A stretch of DNA of 64,000 nucleotides, taken from assembly GCA_014055495.1 (NCBI GenBank), contig WIAG01000003.1, forward strand, positions 62,001-126,000. Direction: 5' to 3'. The first letter of the stretch is position 1; the number at the start of each line of letters is the position of its first letter. Positions 38,265 through 47,253 of the stretch are shown piece by piece. The notes under the pieces were generated by a model. That model did no database searches and had not been told where the DNA came from. It saw nothing but the letters and a program-made list of their open reading frames with translations. Source of the DNA: Nitrospira sp. CR1.2 (GTDB taxonomy: Bacteria; Nitrospirota; Nitrospiria; Nitrospirales; Nitrospiraceae). The translations under genes were made by a program, and so were the position numbers.

Positions 38265-38718
38265 GCGCGTCGCCTCCGCTGAGATGAAAAGAAAACCTTG
38301 TCCTTTGGGCCTACGATACACCGCCTCGACGGCTCGCACAATGGCAGGCCGGGAGGAACCGTCCCGAGTGTGCTCCAGCAGGATGCGGAAACAGTCCGCC
38401 AGCGGCGTTCTCGCGTCACTCAGCGGCTCACCGTACCGCAAGAGTACGATTCGCCCCTTCGCTCGCTTCGGCCTGGCTGGACGGCCTTTTTGCGCATCCT
38501 GTAGCGTGTACTGACACGGGACGGCACGTGGAGTCCAGCGCGCGCGATCATGCAAAAAGTGAGTGTTTCCGCAACCTGCTCAAGAATCCGCACGGACAGC
38601 CGCGGACCTCGCGAGGTGACGCAGCAATTTTTCGACGCACGGTCATGAAGAATGCGGGCTGGCTGTTTTCCATCACACTCCGTTACACTTCGACCACACA
38701 GGAATACTGTTACAGAAC
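38265..38718. other. Intergenic stretch with repeats between galE and the DnaJ-like gene
   Basis: It carries a family-B element (38379-38501) and, at about 38640-38663, a fragment like the right end of family A (GGTCATGAAGAATGCGGGC). Divergent promoters for both flanking genes must lie here. Confidence 0.5.
38379..38501. repeat. Family-B intergenic element, copy 2
   Basis: Perfect 9-bp terminal inverted repeats CAGGATGCG (38379-38387) and CGCATCCTG (38493-38501). It is the shortest copy and defines the core: CGCCAGCGGCGTTCTCGC, GGCTCACCGTACC, AGAGTACGATTCGCC and GGCTGGACGGCC. Confidence 0.82.
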
Positions 38719-39570
38719 ATGCGCACCACCGACTATTACGCCGTCCTGGAACTTTCGCCTCACGCGACGGAGACGGAGATCAAGCGCGCCTGGCATGAAC
38801 AGATGCAGGTGTGGCACCCCGATCGCTTTGTGCATGCGCCGACGCTGCACCGAAAAGCCGAAGCCCGCACCCAGCTGATCAATCAGGCCTATCAAACGCT
38901 CAGTGACTCGGCCTCCCGCGCTCGCTACGATGCCGACCGACACCATCCCGCGACAGTACCTCCTCCTCCGCGTCCCTCCCCGGCGGCGCGTCCGCAATCC
39001 GCCCCCCGCTCCCGCCAGGAGTTGCGCGGACCACAAACCATGCTGAACGTGACCCGGTTCAGTCATCCGAAAATTATGGTCCCGGCCATCCATATGCTGG
39101 TCGATGCGCACGAAACGCAGCCCTATGAATTCAAGGGACTCATCCGGATCGCCGGGACGCGGACACAGGCCCTGCCGGCGGGGGACTATGCCATTGCCGA
39201 AGCGCCCGATATGTTCCGCATCGAACGCCGGCGCGCGGAAGAAATCAATACTATTTTCTCGAATCCGTCCGATAACCGTCCGCAGTTCCTCCGCGAACTG
39301 GAGCCGCTCTGCGTGATTCCCCACCGGTTTCTCGTCATCGAAGGCGCTCTTCAGTACAACCGCAGCGGCGGTCGATTAGGACAGTATCATCGCAACGGCT
39401 TGATGGATTTCCTCGATTCGTTGACCGCGCGCTTCGGGGTTCACATTGTCCACGCGGAGACCCGTGAAGAAGCCGAGGAACGGGTCGCAAATCTGGCGGC
39501 GATCCATTACGCGTATCACCTCGCCGAAGAACAGGGCCTCGGCCGGTGCCTGACGGAAAACGATGCCTAG
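38719..39570 (+). CDS. J-domain protein fused to an ERCC4-type nuclease-like domain
   Basis: This is a 283-residue protein. Residues 1-70 are a J-domain (DYYAVLELSPHATETEIKRAWHEQM, with HPD in VWHPDRF), which should stimulate an Hsp70. A Pro-rich linker of about 35 residues follows. From about 125 a second domain has the ERCC4/XPF layout: a VDAHE strand in place of VDxRE, LPAGDYAI, then FRIERRRAEEI where active members have ERKxxxD, and later FLVIEGAL. Two catalytic positions are thus altered (K to R, D to E). The gene lies 76 bases before a Ycf46-like AAA gene. No strong ribosome site is seen. Confidence 0.7.
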   Translation: MRTTDYYAVLELSPHATETEIKRAWHEQMQVWHPDRFVHAPTLHRKAEARTQLINQAYQTLSDSASRARYDADRHHPATVPPPPRPSPAARPQSAPRSRQELRGPQTMLNVTRFSHPKIMVPAIHMLVDAHETQPYEFKGLIRIAGTRTQALPAGDYAIAEAPDMFRIERRRAEEINTIFSNPSDNRPQFLRELEPLCVIPHRFLVIEGALQYNRSGGRLGQYHRNGLMDFLDSLTARFGVHIVHAETREEAEERVANLAAIHYAYHLAEEQGLGRCLTENDA

Positions 39571-39646
39571 CGGCACCCCACCGCGCCCGCCCCTAATCGC
39601 TCCTTTGCTTGGTCAGGTACCGACCCCGTGTTAGCATGTCGCTGCC

Positions 39647-41209
39647 ATGCGTGCCTCCACCAGCGTCCACGATCTCCGTACTCTGATTCGCTCCGCTCAT
39701 CCACTCATCGTGATCGAAACGGTGGAGGAGGAACGTGTGTTCGCGCTCCTCCAATCCGTGGCCGCACAAGAACGGATGCCACTGTTCGAATGGTCGATCA
39801 CCCGCGGCCTGACCAGACGCGACGACTCCCAGACCATCAACAAACTCACCGCCACTCCGTCGGCGCTCCTCCAACACCTCAATGGATTGACTGTCGAAGC
39901 GATCTTCTGGCTCAAAGACTTGGCGCCGCACCTCCAGGACGCCGCCGCGGCTCGCCAACTGCGCGAGGTGGCCGCTGCCTATGGCCGCTCACGAGCCACC
40001 TGCCTGTTGACCGGCCATCCCATTGCCCTGCCCCCCGATCTGGAGCACATCGCCGTCCGGCTCGATCTGCACCTGCCGGATCGCGATGAGCTGCGGGCCA
40101 TGCTCCAGACGGTCTTACAGTCGTTGGGTACCAGAGCGTCCTCCCGTCGCCCCGCCTCGACGACCGTCGTCCAGAGCCTGCTCAATTCCATGGCCACATC
40201 CAAGGCGGCGGACACCGGACCCACGGCACAGGAACGAGAGGCGATCCTCCGCGCGCTACAAGGATTGACCCTCCATCAGGCTCGTCAAGTCGTCACGCAA
40301 TGCATCGTCGAAGACGGCACCCTGTCCGCCGCCGATATCCAGACCATCGTGAAACGAAAAGTCCAGGCGATTAAGGACGGGGGCCTGCTCGAATATTATC
40401 CGCTGGAAGACAATCGCTTCGAGTTAGGCGGGTTCGGCAACCTGAAGGCCTGGTTGGAACGGGCCAAGGTGGGTTTCTCGGTGGAAGCGAAAGCCCTCAA
40501 CCTGACTCCGCCGCGCGGCCTCATGTTGGTAGGAGTCCCCGGTTGCGGCAAATCGCTCGCGGCCAAGGCGATTGCGCGCGAATGGCAGCTGCCGCTTCTC
40601 AAACTTGACGCGGGTCGATTGTTCGACAAGTTTGTCGGCGAGTCGGAGAAGAACTTCCGGAAAGCGATCGAGATGGCGGAGTCGCTCGCACCGATCGTGC
40701 TGTGGATCGACGAGATCGAAAAAGCCATGGTGGCCGGCGGAGGGAATGGTGACGCGGATGCAGGCCTGAGCCGGCGGCTGTTCGGAGCGTTTCTGACCTG
40801 GCTTCAAGAGAAACGCCAGGAGGTCTTCGTTGTCGCCACGGCCAACAATCTCACGTCGCTGCCGCCGGAACTGCTGCGCAAAGGCCGGTTCGACGAAATC
40901 TTCTTCGTGGACCTCCCGGACGCCGCAGAACGCGAGGCCATCTGGACCATTCACCTGGGCCTCCGCAAACAGGACCCCACCCGATTCGAGATGAAACTGA
41001 TCGTCGACGGCAGTACGGGATTCAGCGGATCGGAGATCGAACAGGCCGTGGTTGCCGCGCTCTATCGCGCGTTGCATCGCAAGCAGCTGTTGACCACTGC
41101 GCTCCTACTCGAGGAACTGACTCAGACCGTCCCGCTCTCCGTCACCAGGAGCGAGGAGATTCACCAGCTCCGGGCCATGGCCCAGGGCCGGTTCGTCAAC
41201 GTGCGCTGA
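39647..41209 (+). CDS. Ycf46-like AAA+ ATPase
   Basis: This 520-residue protein has an N-terminal helical/Rossmann-like region ([20 protein letters not shown]) and a C-terminal AAA module. The module has Walker [16 protein letters not shown], the pore-region [16 protein letters not shown], Walker [13 protein letters not shown], sensor-1 VVATANN and the arginine finger [14 protein letters not shown]. This is the layout of the Ycf46 family found in cyanobacteria and many bacteria, of uncertain function. It is downstream of the J-domain fusion on the same strand. Confidence 0.88.
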   Translation: MRASTSVHDLRTLIRSAHPLIVIETVEEERVFALLQSVAAQERMPLFEWSITRGLTRRDDSQTINKLTATPSALLQHLNGLTVEAIFWLKDLAPHLQDAAAARQLREVAAAYGRSRATCLLTGHPIALPPDLEHIAVRLDLHLPDRDELRAMLQTVLQSLGTRASSRRPASTTVVQSLLNSMATSKAADTGPTAQEREAILRALQGLTLHQARQVVTQCIVEDGTLSAADIQTIVKRKVQAIKDGGLLEYYPLEDNRFELGGFGNLKAWLERAKVGFSVEAKALNLTPPRGLMLVGVPGCGKSLAAKAIAREWQLPLLKLDAGRLFDKFVGESEKNFRKAIEMAESLAPIVLWIDEIEKAMVAGGGNGDADAGLSRRLFGAFLTWLQEKRQEVFVVATANNLTSLPPELLRKGRFDEIFFVDLPDAAEREAIWTIHLGLRKQDPTRFEMKLIVDGSTGFSGSEIEQAVVAALYRALHRKQLLTTALLLEELTQTVPLSVTRSEEIHQLRAMAQGRFVNVR

Positions 41210-41457
41210 ACCGCATCGCCAGCTTGTGACGCGCTTGATCATCGCCGTTCTGACCTCCGTCGATCACGCGTCTGCCCAGCCTCTCGCCTTTGATGCCTCG
41301 TTATCCCGACGGGCCAACTCGCGGGCACCGTCCCTGGTACAGTAAGATAGATCGCTACGGGCAGAGGCCCGATGGACCACGAATCCTTCGGGCCGGCGGT
41401 GCCTCTAACGGGTAAGTTGCCGGAATACTCAGTTCACCTCTACCAGAGAAACACACG

Positions 41458-43233
41458 ATGAGCACAGATACAGCGTACGAGACAGCCCTCCCTCGAACGG
41501 GTCGCGAAACGGGTGCGACCGCACATCTCCATCTGGCGAGAATTCTCTCATGGTTCTTCCTGCCCTATGCAATCGCCGCAGCAACTGCGGCACTCGCCAC
41601 CGAGCCTCCGCAGGCGGAACGTCAAATCGCCCAACATGCCAAGGCAGCCTGGGAACAGGGCACCCTCGACCTCGCGCTCGACATCCTCGATCAGGGCCTT
41701 CAGGACCACCCCCAAGCCCTCGCGCTCCATCAACTCCGGGGAGACATGTTGGCCACGTCGCGGCAAACGGAAGCCGCGCTTCAGTCTTACGACACGGTTC
41801 TCGCAAATGTTCCCACCGCCTTGAACGTCCGTTGGGCGAAATGGAGCGTGCTGGTACGATCGGGCCAGGCCGAGGACGCCATCACCGAACTGCAGCGCAT
41901 TGCCGGAATCGACCCGCACAATCCGCTGATCCATCTGCGCCTCGCCCGCGAGCTCAGGAAATTGGACCGGCTTGAAGAAGCGTTGGCCGCCTCCAAGCAA
42001 GCGGTGGACCTGGGACCGGACATGCTCAACTGGCGTTTGGCGCTGGCCCGGGCACGGTTCGACGTGCTGGACTACGAAGGCGCGGAGCGGGACGTGCAGT
42101 TCGTGCTCGAACGGGTGGCACCGGGCTCGCCGCTTGAGCTCTCCGCCAAGAATATGCTCACGCTGTTCTTCGGTTCCACGGAACGAGGCCGACGGTTTTC
42201 CCCGGTGATGTCGCCGGATGCGAATCCGCAACAACTGCGGGATTGGTCGATGATTCGCGCCGAGGGATACCGCCTTTTCGAGGCCGGACGATTTCAAGAA
42301 GCCGAACCGGTGTATCGGGAACTCCTGCGCCTCAATCCGATGGATCCCTACGCCAGTCAGCACTTGAGTTTGATCCTGATGGGACTCGGCAGGTGCAAGG
42401 AAGCGCTCGCCTTCTCACTACCTGCCGCGGAACTCGACCCGACCGACGAGGAACAGACGACCACGGCGTTTCGCATGGGACAGTGCCTGGTCGAACTCGA
42501 ACGCTGGGAAGAGGCTTACATCCAGTTTAAGACCCTCTACCACGCGACTGCCGAATTTGAAAAATCGACCAGAGAAGTCCAGCTGCCTTCCGGCACTCGC
42601 GTCTTGAACACAGCCCTGCTGACTCGTTGGTTGGATAAGGTTCGACCGCATGTTCCGGAGTTTGCCAAAGAGGTCGAGGCCGAAGCTGAGGCCACGGCTG
42701 CGCAAGCGGCGGCGGCCGCCGCATCCATCCCGTCGGAGGCGGAACTGACGGCAAAAGCCAGGGAGCATTTGAAACCACAAAACAATCTGGACACGGCAGC
42801 CTCACTCGTCGGTCGTGACGCCGACTTCGCCTGGTTCCGATTCGTCATCCCGGCTCAGAAGGTCATGCGCGACGATTCCCCGACCGGGGCCCATGATTTT
42901 ATTCCACTGGACCCGGGGATCAGCTTCTCCGCCGATCAAACAGACATCTATCTCGTCTTCGGGTTGGTCACCGCCTCGTATGACGAGGTTCCCCTTGCCG
43001 CGCGCTGTTTCAAGGAGCAAGCCGAATTAACCGGGGCTCAGCCTGCCGTGGCACAAGATCGACTGATCATGTCGACGAACGATCAATCCGGCTATTTCTT
43101 GCTCCAGCGCCCAGCCACCGGATGGACGCCCGGCCTCTATCGATGCGGGTTATTTGCGGGAGAAGAGACGTCGGCCTATACGCAGGTCGATGAAGTGCGA
43201 TTCCGTATTCTTGAATCAAGCAGACCGTCGTAG
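41458..43233 (+). CDS. TPR-repeat protein, exported or membrane-anchored
   Basis: This 591-residue protein has a hydrophobic segment at about 28-47 (LSWFFLPYAIAAATAALA) after a polar lead, so it may be a late signal peptide or an anchor. At least six TPR-like helix pairs follow (for example AAWEQGTLDLALDILDQGLQDHPQALALH and EAGRFQEAEPVYRELLRLNPMDPYAS). An Ala-rich coiled segment near 405-425 precedes a C-terminal beta-rich domain. TPR arrays bind partner proteins; none is indicated by context. The ribosome site is weak. Confidence 0.8.
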   Translation: MSTDTAYETALPRTGRETGATAHLHLARILSWFFLPYAIAAATAALATEPPQAERQIAQHAKAAWEQGTLDLALDILDQGLQDHPQALALHQLRGDMLATSRQTEAALQSYDTVLANVPTALNVRWAKWSVLVRSGQAEDAITELQRIAGIDPHNPLIHLRLARELRKLDRLEEALAASKQAVDLGPDMLNWRLALARARFDVLDYEGAERDVQFVLERVAPGSPLELSAKNMLTLFFGSTERGRRFSPVMSPDANPQQLRDWSMIRAEGYRLFEAGRFQEAEPVYRELLRLNPMDPYASQHLSLILMGLGRCKEALAFSLPAAELDPTDEEQTTTAFRMGQCLVELERWEEAYIQFKTLYHATAEFEKSTREVQLPSGTRVLNTALLTRWLDKVRPHVPEFAKEVEAEAEATAAQAAAAAASIPSEAELTAKAREHLKPQNNLDTAASLVGRDADFAWFRFVIPAQKVMRDDSPTGAHDFIPLDPGISFSADQTDIYLVFGLVTASYDEVPLAARCFKEQAELTGAQPAVAQDRLIMSTNDQSGYFLLQRPATGWTPGLYRCGLFAGEETSAYTQVDEVRFRILESSRPS

Positions 43234-43263
43234 GGGTGGAACGCCCAACAGCGGAAGACGGTT

Positions 43264-44226
43264 CTACCTGCATGAGCCCAGGCTCGAAGTCACCCGGTAG
43301 CGGCCGGTACAGGTCTCGCCGGGAAGCAATCGTGTCAGGCCCCATTCGGCGTGGTTGAAGGCGTCGGTCGCACAGGTCATCGGCTCGATCGCCAGGGCAC
43401 GCCGCGGCGCATCGGCAATTGCGTCTCCGGTGTAGACGACAATCGCGGAGAACGCCCGGTCCATCACGACATCGATCGTCGCTCCGGTGGCCGGGTGCCG
43501 CAAGGAAGCTGTGGCGAGGCCATCTGCGTCGCGTTCCAATCCCAGGTAACAGTGGTTGAAACGCCGAGAGCCGATGACTCGATACGTGCGATAGTCCCAT
43601 TCGGTTCCACGCGCATCCAACACTCTGCCTGTGGGCACCAGCCTCCGGTTGAATTCCAGATAACCCGTCGCAGGAATCCTTGCCTCCGCCATGTCGACCA
43701 GGGGCGTGCCGACGGTGAAATAGGGATGGAACCCCACGCCGACCGGCGCCGCCGTCCGTCCGACATTCTGCACGGAAAAGGCGCAGGTCAGGCCCTGGAC
43801 ATTCAGGCCATACCGCACGCTGATCACCAGCGAAAACGGGTACCCGCGTGGACCATAGGCCGCCGCGTCCAAGCGAACTTCAAACGTCACCTCACTCGGT
43901 CCGGCCTGTTGGACCGCCCAGGGCAGGGCACGGACGAATCCATGGATCGCGTTCGGGCCCTCCTTGTCGTTCCGTTCGAGTTGCAGGGTCTGCCCGTCGA
44001 AACAGTACCGCCCTTCGGCCACCCGACCCGGAAAGGGAATAAGCACGTCCCCCTGCCCGCCTTTTTTATTCGCGCCGCCGGAATAGCCCCAGACGATGTC
44101 GGTTTCCCCGCCCTCGGGGTTCACCATGGCGTAGCGCCGCAATGATGCCCCCCAGGGCGACAGCCAGGCCCGCTGTCGTTCGAAGGTGAGTTGAATTTCC
44201 GTATCAGGACTGAGGCTCGTCGCCAT
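43264..44226 (-). CDS. Aldose 1-epimerase (mutarotase)-family protein
   Basis: This 320-residue protein has the galactose-mutarotase fold: IPFPGRVAEGRYCFDGQTLQL, NAIHGFVR with the conserved His, VGVGFHPYF with the second His, and the catalytic Glu in ALAIEPMTCATDAFNH. It interconverts anomers of aldoses. The ATG at 44226 and the GTG at 44229 are both possible; GGAGGGG lies directly upstream. Convergent with the TPR gene and downstream of the phosphofructokinase gene. Confidence 0.87.
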   Translation of the reverse strand: MATSLSPDTEIQLTFERQRAWLSPWGASLRRYAMVNPEGGETDIVWGYSGGANKKGGQGDVLIPFPGRVAEGRYCFDGQTLQLERNDKEGPNAIHGFVRALPWAVQQAGPSEVTFEVRLDAAAYGPRGYPFSLVISVRYGLNVQGLTCAFSVQNVGRTAAPVGVGFHPYFTVGTPLVDMAEARIPATGYLEFNRRLVPTGRVLDARGTEWDYRTYRVIGSRRFNHCYLGLERDADGLATASLRHPATGATIDVVMDRAFSAIVVYTGDAIADAPRRALAIEPMTCATDAFNHAEWGLTRLLPGETCTGRYRVTSSLGSCR

Positions 44227-44277
44227 CACCCCTCCAGAGGTTCGCCGTCATGATCACGATTCGCACGGACATGCCTG

Positions 44278-45543
44278 TTACACATCCTTCTCCATCAGAT
44301 AGGCGAATCGTTTCCGAAAATCGTCCTCGGCCATACCTGCGGTCGTTGCCAAACGCACCGCCGCCTGCGGATGGCTCAGGTCTTCCTGGGAGAGGCGAAT
44401 CATGTAGCGTCGAGCGATGACGTAGGATTCCGACTCGACATCCACCATGCGCACTCTGGTCCGACCGGTCGCCGGGTCTAAAATGTCGCTGAACGGGATC
44501 GGGATAAACCGGCCGTTCTGGATCGACACCATCGCGGCATTGCCGCCATCCAGCAGAAACTGCGCCGCGCAATACCCCAGGTCCCGCGTATATTCCATGT
44601 CGAAAGAAATCGGGTCCGCACACCGCAATTCATAACCGATGTTTTTCTCGACGATGGTGGTCTTCACGCCGAAGCTACGCAGCTCCTGTTCCACCGCGCG
44701 TTTGAGGACGACGCCGAAATTGACCTCGGCCAGGCGCACATGCCCGTGCTGGTCACGCTCGACATCGTCCAACCCGTTTAAGTCCTGTTGATCGAGAAAC
44801 TCGACCAGCCCTTCCGCCAACACCGCCACTCCGTCCGAACGACCGGCCGCGAGCCGCTTGATAAAGGCCGCCACCAGGATATCCACCAGCGTTTTCAGAC
44901 GAATGGGCTTCCTGCGAAACTCTTCCGGAATGATGGTCAGCGTCGCCCCGGCGGCCTTGCCGATACCTAACGCCAGATGACCGGCCTTACGCCCCATGGT
45001 CACCACGAAATACCAGCGAGACGTCGTCTCCGCATCGACCATCAAGCTTTTCACCAACTCCACGCCGATGTGTCGGGCCGTCTGAAATCCGAATGTCGGA
45101 ATGCCATGCGGGAGGTCGAGGTCGTTGTCGATCGTTTTCGGGACATGCACCACCTGGAGCCGCCCTTGCGCCCGTTGCTCCAACCGAAGCGCGGAGAACG
45201 CCGTATCGTCTCCGCCGATCGTGATCAACCTCGTCACACCCAGCGCGTCGAGGCTCGCCAGACAGGCATCGAGGTATTCCGCTTTTTGAGTAGGGTTGGC
45301 GCGGGCAGTGCCCAGGCAGGAACCGCCGCTGAAATGGATGCGGCTGATATCCTCGATGGAGAGGCGTTTGATCTTGTCCCTCTTGCCCGCCATGATCCAC
45401 TTGAACCCGTCCTGAATCCCAATCACGTCGCACCCGCCGAGAATGCTGCGGATCGTCGCGGCTCCAATAACGCTGTTGATCCCGGGGGCCGGCCCGCCAC
45501 CGACCAGGATCGCTACAATCGGTCGTCGATCACCTGTTCCCAT
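44278..45543 (-). CDS. 6-phosphofructokinase, PPi-dependent type
   Basis: This 421-residue enzyme starts VAILVGGGPAPGINSVIGAA. It has IGGDDTAFSAL, in which the second Asp (GGDD rather than GGDG) marks PPi- rather than ATP-dependent members. The catalytic PKTIDNDLD follows, then MGRKAGHLALGIGKAAGA and EKNIGYELRCADPISFDMEYTRDLG. The reaction with PPi is reversible, so it can serve glycolysis and gluconeogenesis. An AGGAG ribosome site precedes the ATG. Confidence 0.88.
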   Translation of the reverse strand: MGTGDRRPIVAILVGGGPAPGINSVIGAATIRSILGGCDVIGIQDGFKWIMAGKRDKIKRLSIEDISRIHFSGGSCLGTARANPTQKAEYLDACLASLDALGVTRLITIGGDDTAFSALRLEQRAQGRLQVVHVPKTIDNDLDLPHGIPTFGFQTARHIGVELVKSLMVDAETTSRWYFVVTMGRKAGHLALGIGKAAGATLTIIPEEFRRKPIRLKTLVDILVAAFIKRLAAGRSDGVAVLAEGLVEFLDQQDLNGLDDVERDQHGHVRLAEVNFGVVLKRAVEQELRSFGVKTTIVEKNIGYELRCADPISFDMEYTRDLGYCAAQFLLDGGNAAMVSIQNGRFIPIPFSDILDPATGRTRVRMVDVESESYVIARRYMIRLSQEDLSHPQAAVRLATTAGMAEDDFRKRFAYLMEKDV

Positions 45544-45960
45544 GTGTACTCCTACTCCTCTCTCACCCGCTGGCTTCCGCTAATGCCGCCTTCCCACCGC
45601 CTCGCATGACACCGGTCATGCCGACCGTCCGACCCGCTACCCCTCTGGTGGGACCCTACACCGCGCCGGGAGGTGCGTCAAGAACGGGGGGCGGCAGATC
45701 GACCTGGTGACCTCCAGAATGTCGTTCGCCCCTTCTCGAACTTGCGTGAACTTCCCACGAGCATCTGCTACCTCGGCCGAATCAGAGTCCCAGGATCGAT
45801 GTCTTGATCGTCACACCCCCCGCAATGGACCGAAATCGCCTGTCGGACGACAGGGTTGGGAGCGCCTCGAACAAAGAGTGCCGGCATGGGGAACTCGGTC
45901 TGTCGACCCAGTGAGAACCGAAGGGACAACGAGGAAGGGAAGACTTGTCGAGGCAGGACG
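45544..45960. other. Intergenic stretch, nothing recognised
   Basis: It presumably carries the promoter of the phosphofructokinase gene (minus strand). No supported frame. Confidence 0.4.
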
Positions 45961-46341
45961 TCAGCGCTGTCGACTGGCCGATCCGGATGACGGGCGGGTG
46001 CGATGCCGCTTCTCCAGCCACTCGATCAATTCCAACCGCAAGAGCCGATTGAGCCGTTGCTGAGCCTCCGTCGGCATGCGTTGGAACTCCACGCCGAACT
46101 GATTTCCGTTCACCCATTTGATGGTCCCGAGTTCGACCGGCAAGGCCGGCAGTTCATTGTTGAGCCACATGCTCACCCGCACCTCGCTCCCACAGAGCGC
46201 TTCTCGATCGCACATCACCGAGCATCCCTTTAACGACAAGTTGGTCAAGAGCCCTTCGCCGACAAACGGGGCTCCTCCGAAGATGACCGGATACTGCAGG
46301 GGAAACCGGTAGTAGGTTCTGACATACCGCCGAGGTGCCAT
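45961..46341 (-). CDS. PilZ-domain protein
   Basis: This 126-residue protein has an arginine-rich start (RRYVRTYYRFPLQYPV) and the NLSLKGCSV strand (D/NxSxxG pattern), the two halves of a PilZ c-di-GMP-binding site. A final helical tail, RLNRLLRLELIEWLEKR, follows. It probably acts as a small cytoplasmic c-di-GMP receptor. The ATG at 46341 is chosen because the upstream extension has no family content. Confidence 0.85.
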   Translation of the reverse strand: MAPRRYVRTYYRFPLQYPVIFGGAPFVGEGLLTNLSLKGCSVMCDREALCGSEVRVSMWLNNELPALPVELGTIKWVNGNQFGVEFQRMPTEAQQRLNRLLRLELIEWLEKRHRTRPSSGSASRQR

Positions 46342-46525
46342 CTCAACCTCCTTCCGGGCGGATCCTATCGGGAGCCGCCGGTCGAGCGGTATCCTACCTT
46401 GGAAGGGGGGAAGCGAATCGACCCGACTGCCGCCCAAGCGCCCGCCGCATCTACTGCAGATGAGGCTTGTGTTGCGCCGGCTACCCGGGTAGGCTGCGAC
46501 TCCGCGTCGTCACGGAAAGGGAGAG

Positions 46526-47029
46526 ATGCATCGATACCTCACACGCATGCTGTGGATCGTGACGGCCCTCTCGCTTCACGGCTGCGTGGGGCTTGGCGCA
46601 TGGACCCTGGGAAGCCGCACCGAGTCCGGCGCGCACCCGACCATCCACCCAACCAGAGGGGCTCTCGACGTACACAAGGCACCACCCGCAGCCATCGTCA
46701 CCTCAGCCGCCGAACTACGCAACCAGTGGGGCGAACCGGATCGCATCGAGAGCCGGCAGGACGGTACGGAAGACTGGACGTACAAGACAGCCGGTTTTCG
46801 ATGGTCCGGCGTGATTCTCTATATCGTCATCCTTCCCCTGCCTGCGATGATCCCCGTCGGATCGCAAGACGTCTCATTTCTCATTCATAACGGCCGGATC
46901 GAGCAGGCCACCCGCCGGGACTGGGCATTTCAAGGCGGCGCCTACTGCGGATATTTCGGGATGGTCTACGGCGGGCTGGGCTGCGGAACGGGCACCTTCG
47001 AGGAGGAACAGGGACGAGCAGTCCGTTGA
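46526..47029 (+). CDS. Lipoprotein with BamE/SmpA-like segment and a hydrophobic stretch
   Basis: This 167-residue protein has a lipobox LHGC at about 17-20. Residues 58-90 (SAAELRNQWGEPDRIESRQDGTEDWTYKT) resemble the start of BamE-like domains. A hydrophobic stretch (VILYIVILPLPAMIPVG) and a Gly-rich tail follow (GGAYCGYFGMVYGGLGCGTG). It lies 225 bases before the large TPR gene of the secreted-protein block. Function unknown. Confidence 0.65.
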   Translation: MHRYLTRMLWIVTALSLHGCVGLGAWTLGSRTESGAHPTIHPTRGALDVHKAPPAAIVTSAAELRNQWGEPDRIESRQDGTEDWTYKTAGFRWSGVILYIVILPLPAMIPVGSQDVSFLIHNGRIEQATRRDWAFQGGAYCGYFGMVYGGLGCGTGTFEEEQGRAVR

Positions 47030-47253
47030 TGACGACGCTCTCTTCGTGAAGATTCGCACTGTTTTTCGGCTGGCTGTGGATTGCCAGGGAGGTCCAATTC
47101 AGACCCCGTTCCTGCCGTTCCACGAACGTTGTTCCCGGCCTGCCGGCCTCGCGGACCACCTATTGATTGAGCAGAGACCTCACTTGTAAGCTGGGGGCCG
47201 TCGGCACACCCCAACATTGCACGTGTCAGGCCGCCTCTCGAAGGAGGTGCACC

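Noticed and set aside
38265-38555. In-frame 97-codon extension of galE
   Set aside because: It translates a family-B repeat and would put a non-homologous leader before the Rossmann motif; the ATG at 38264 fits the family.
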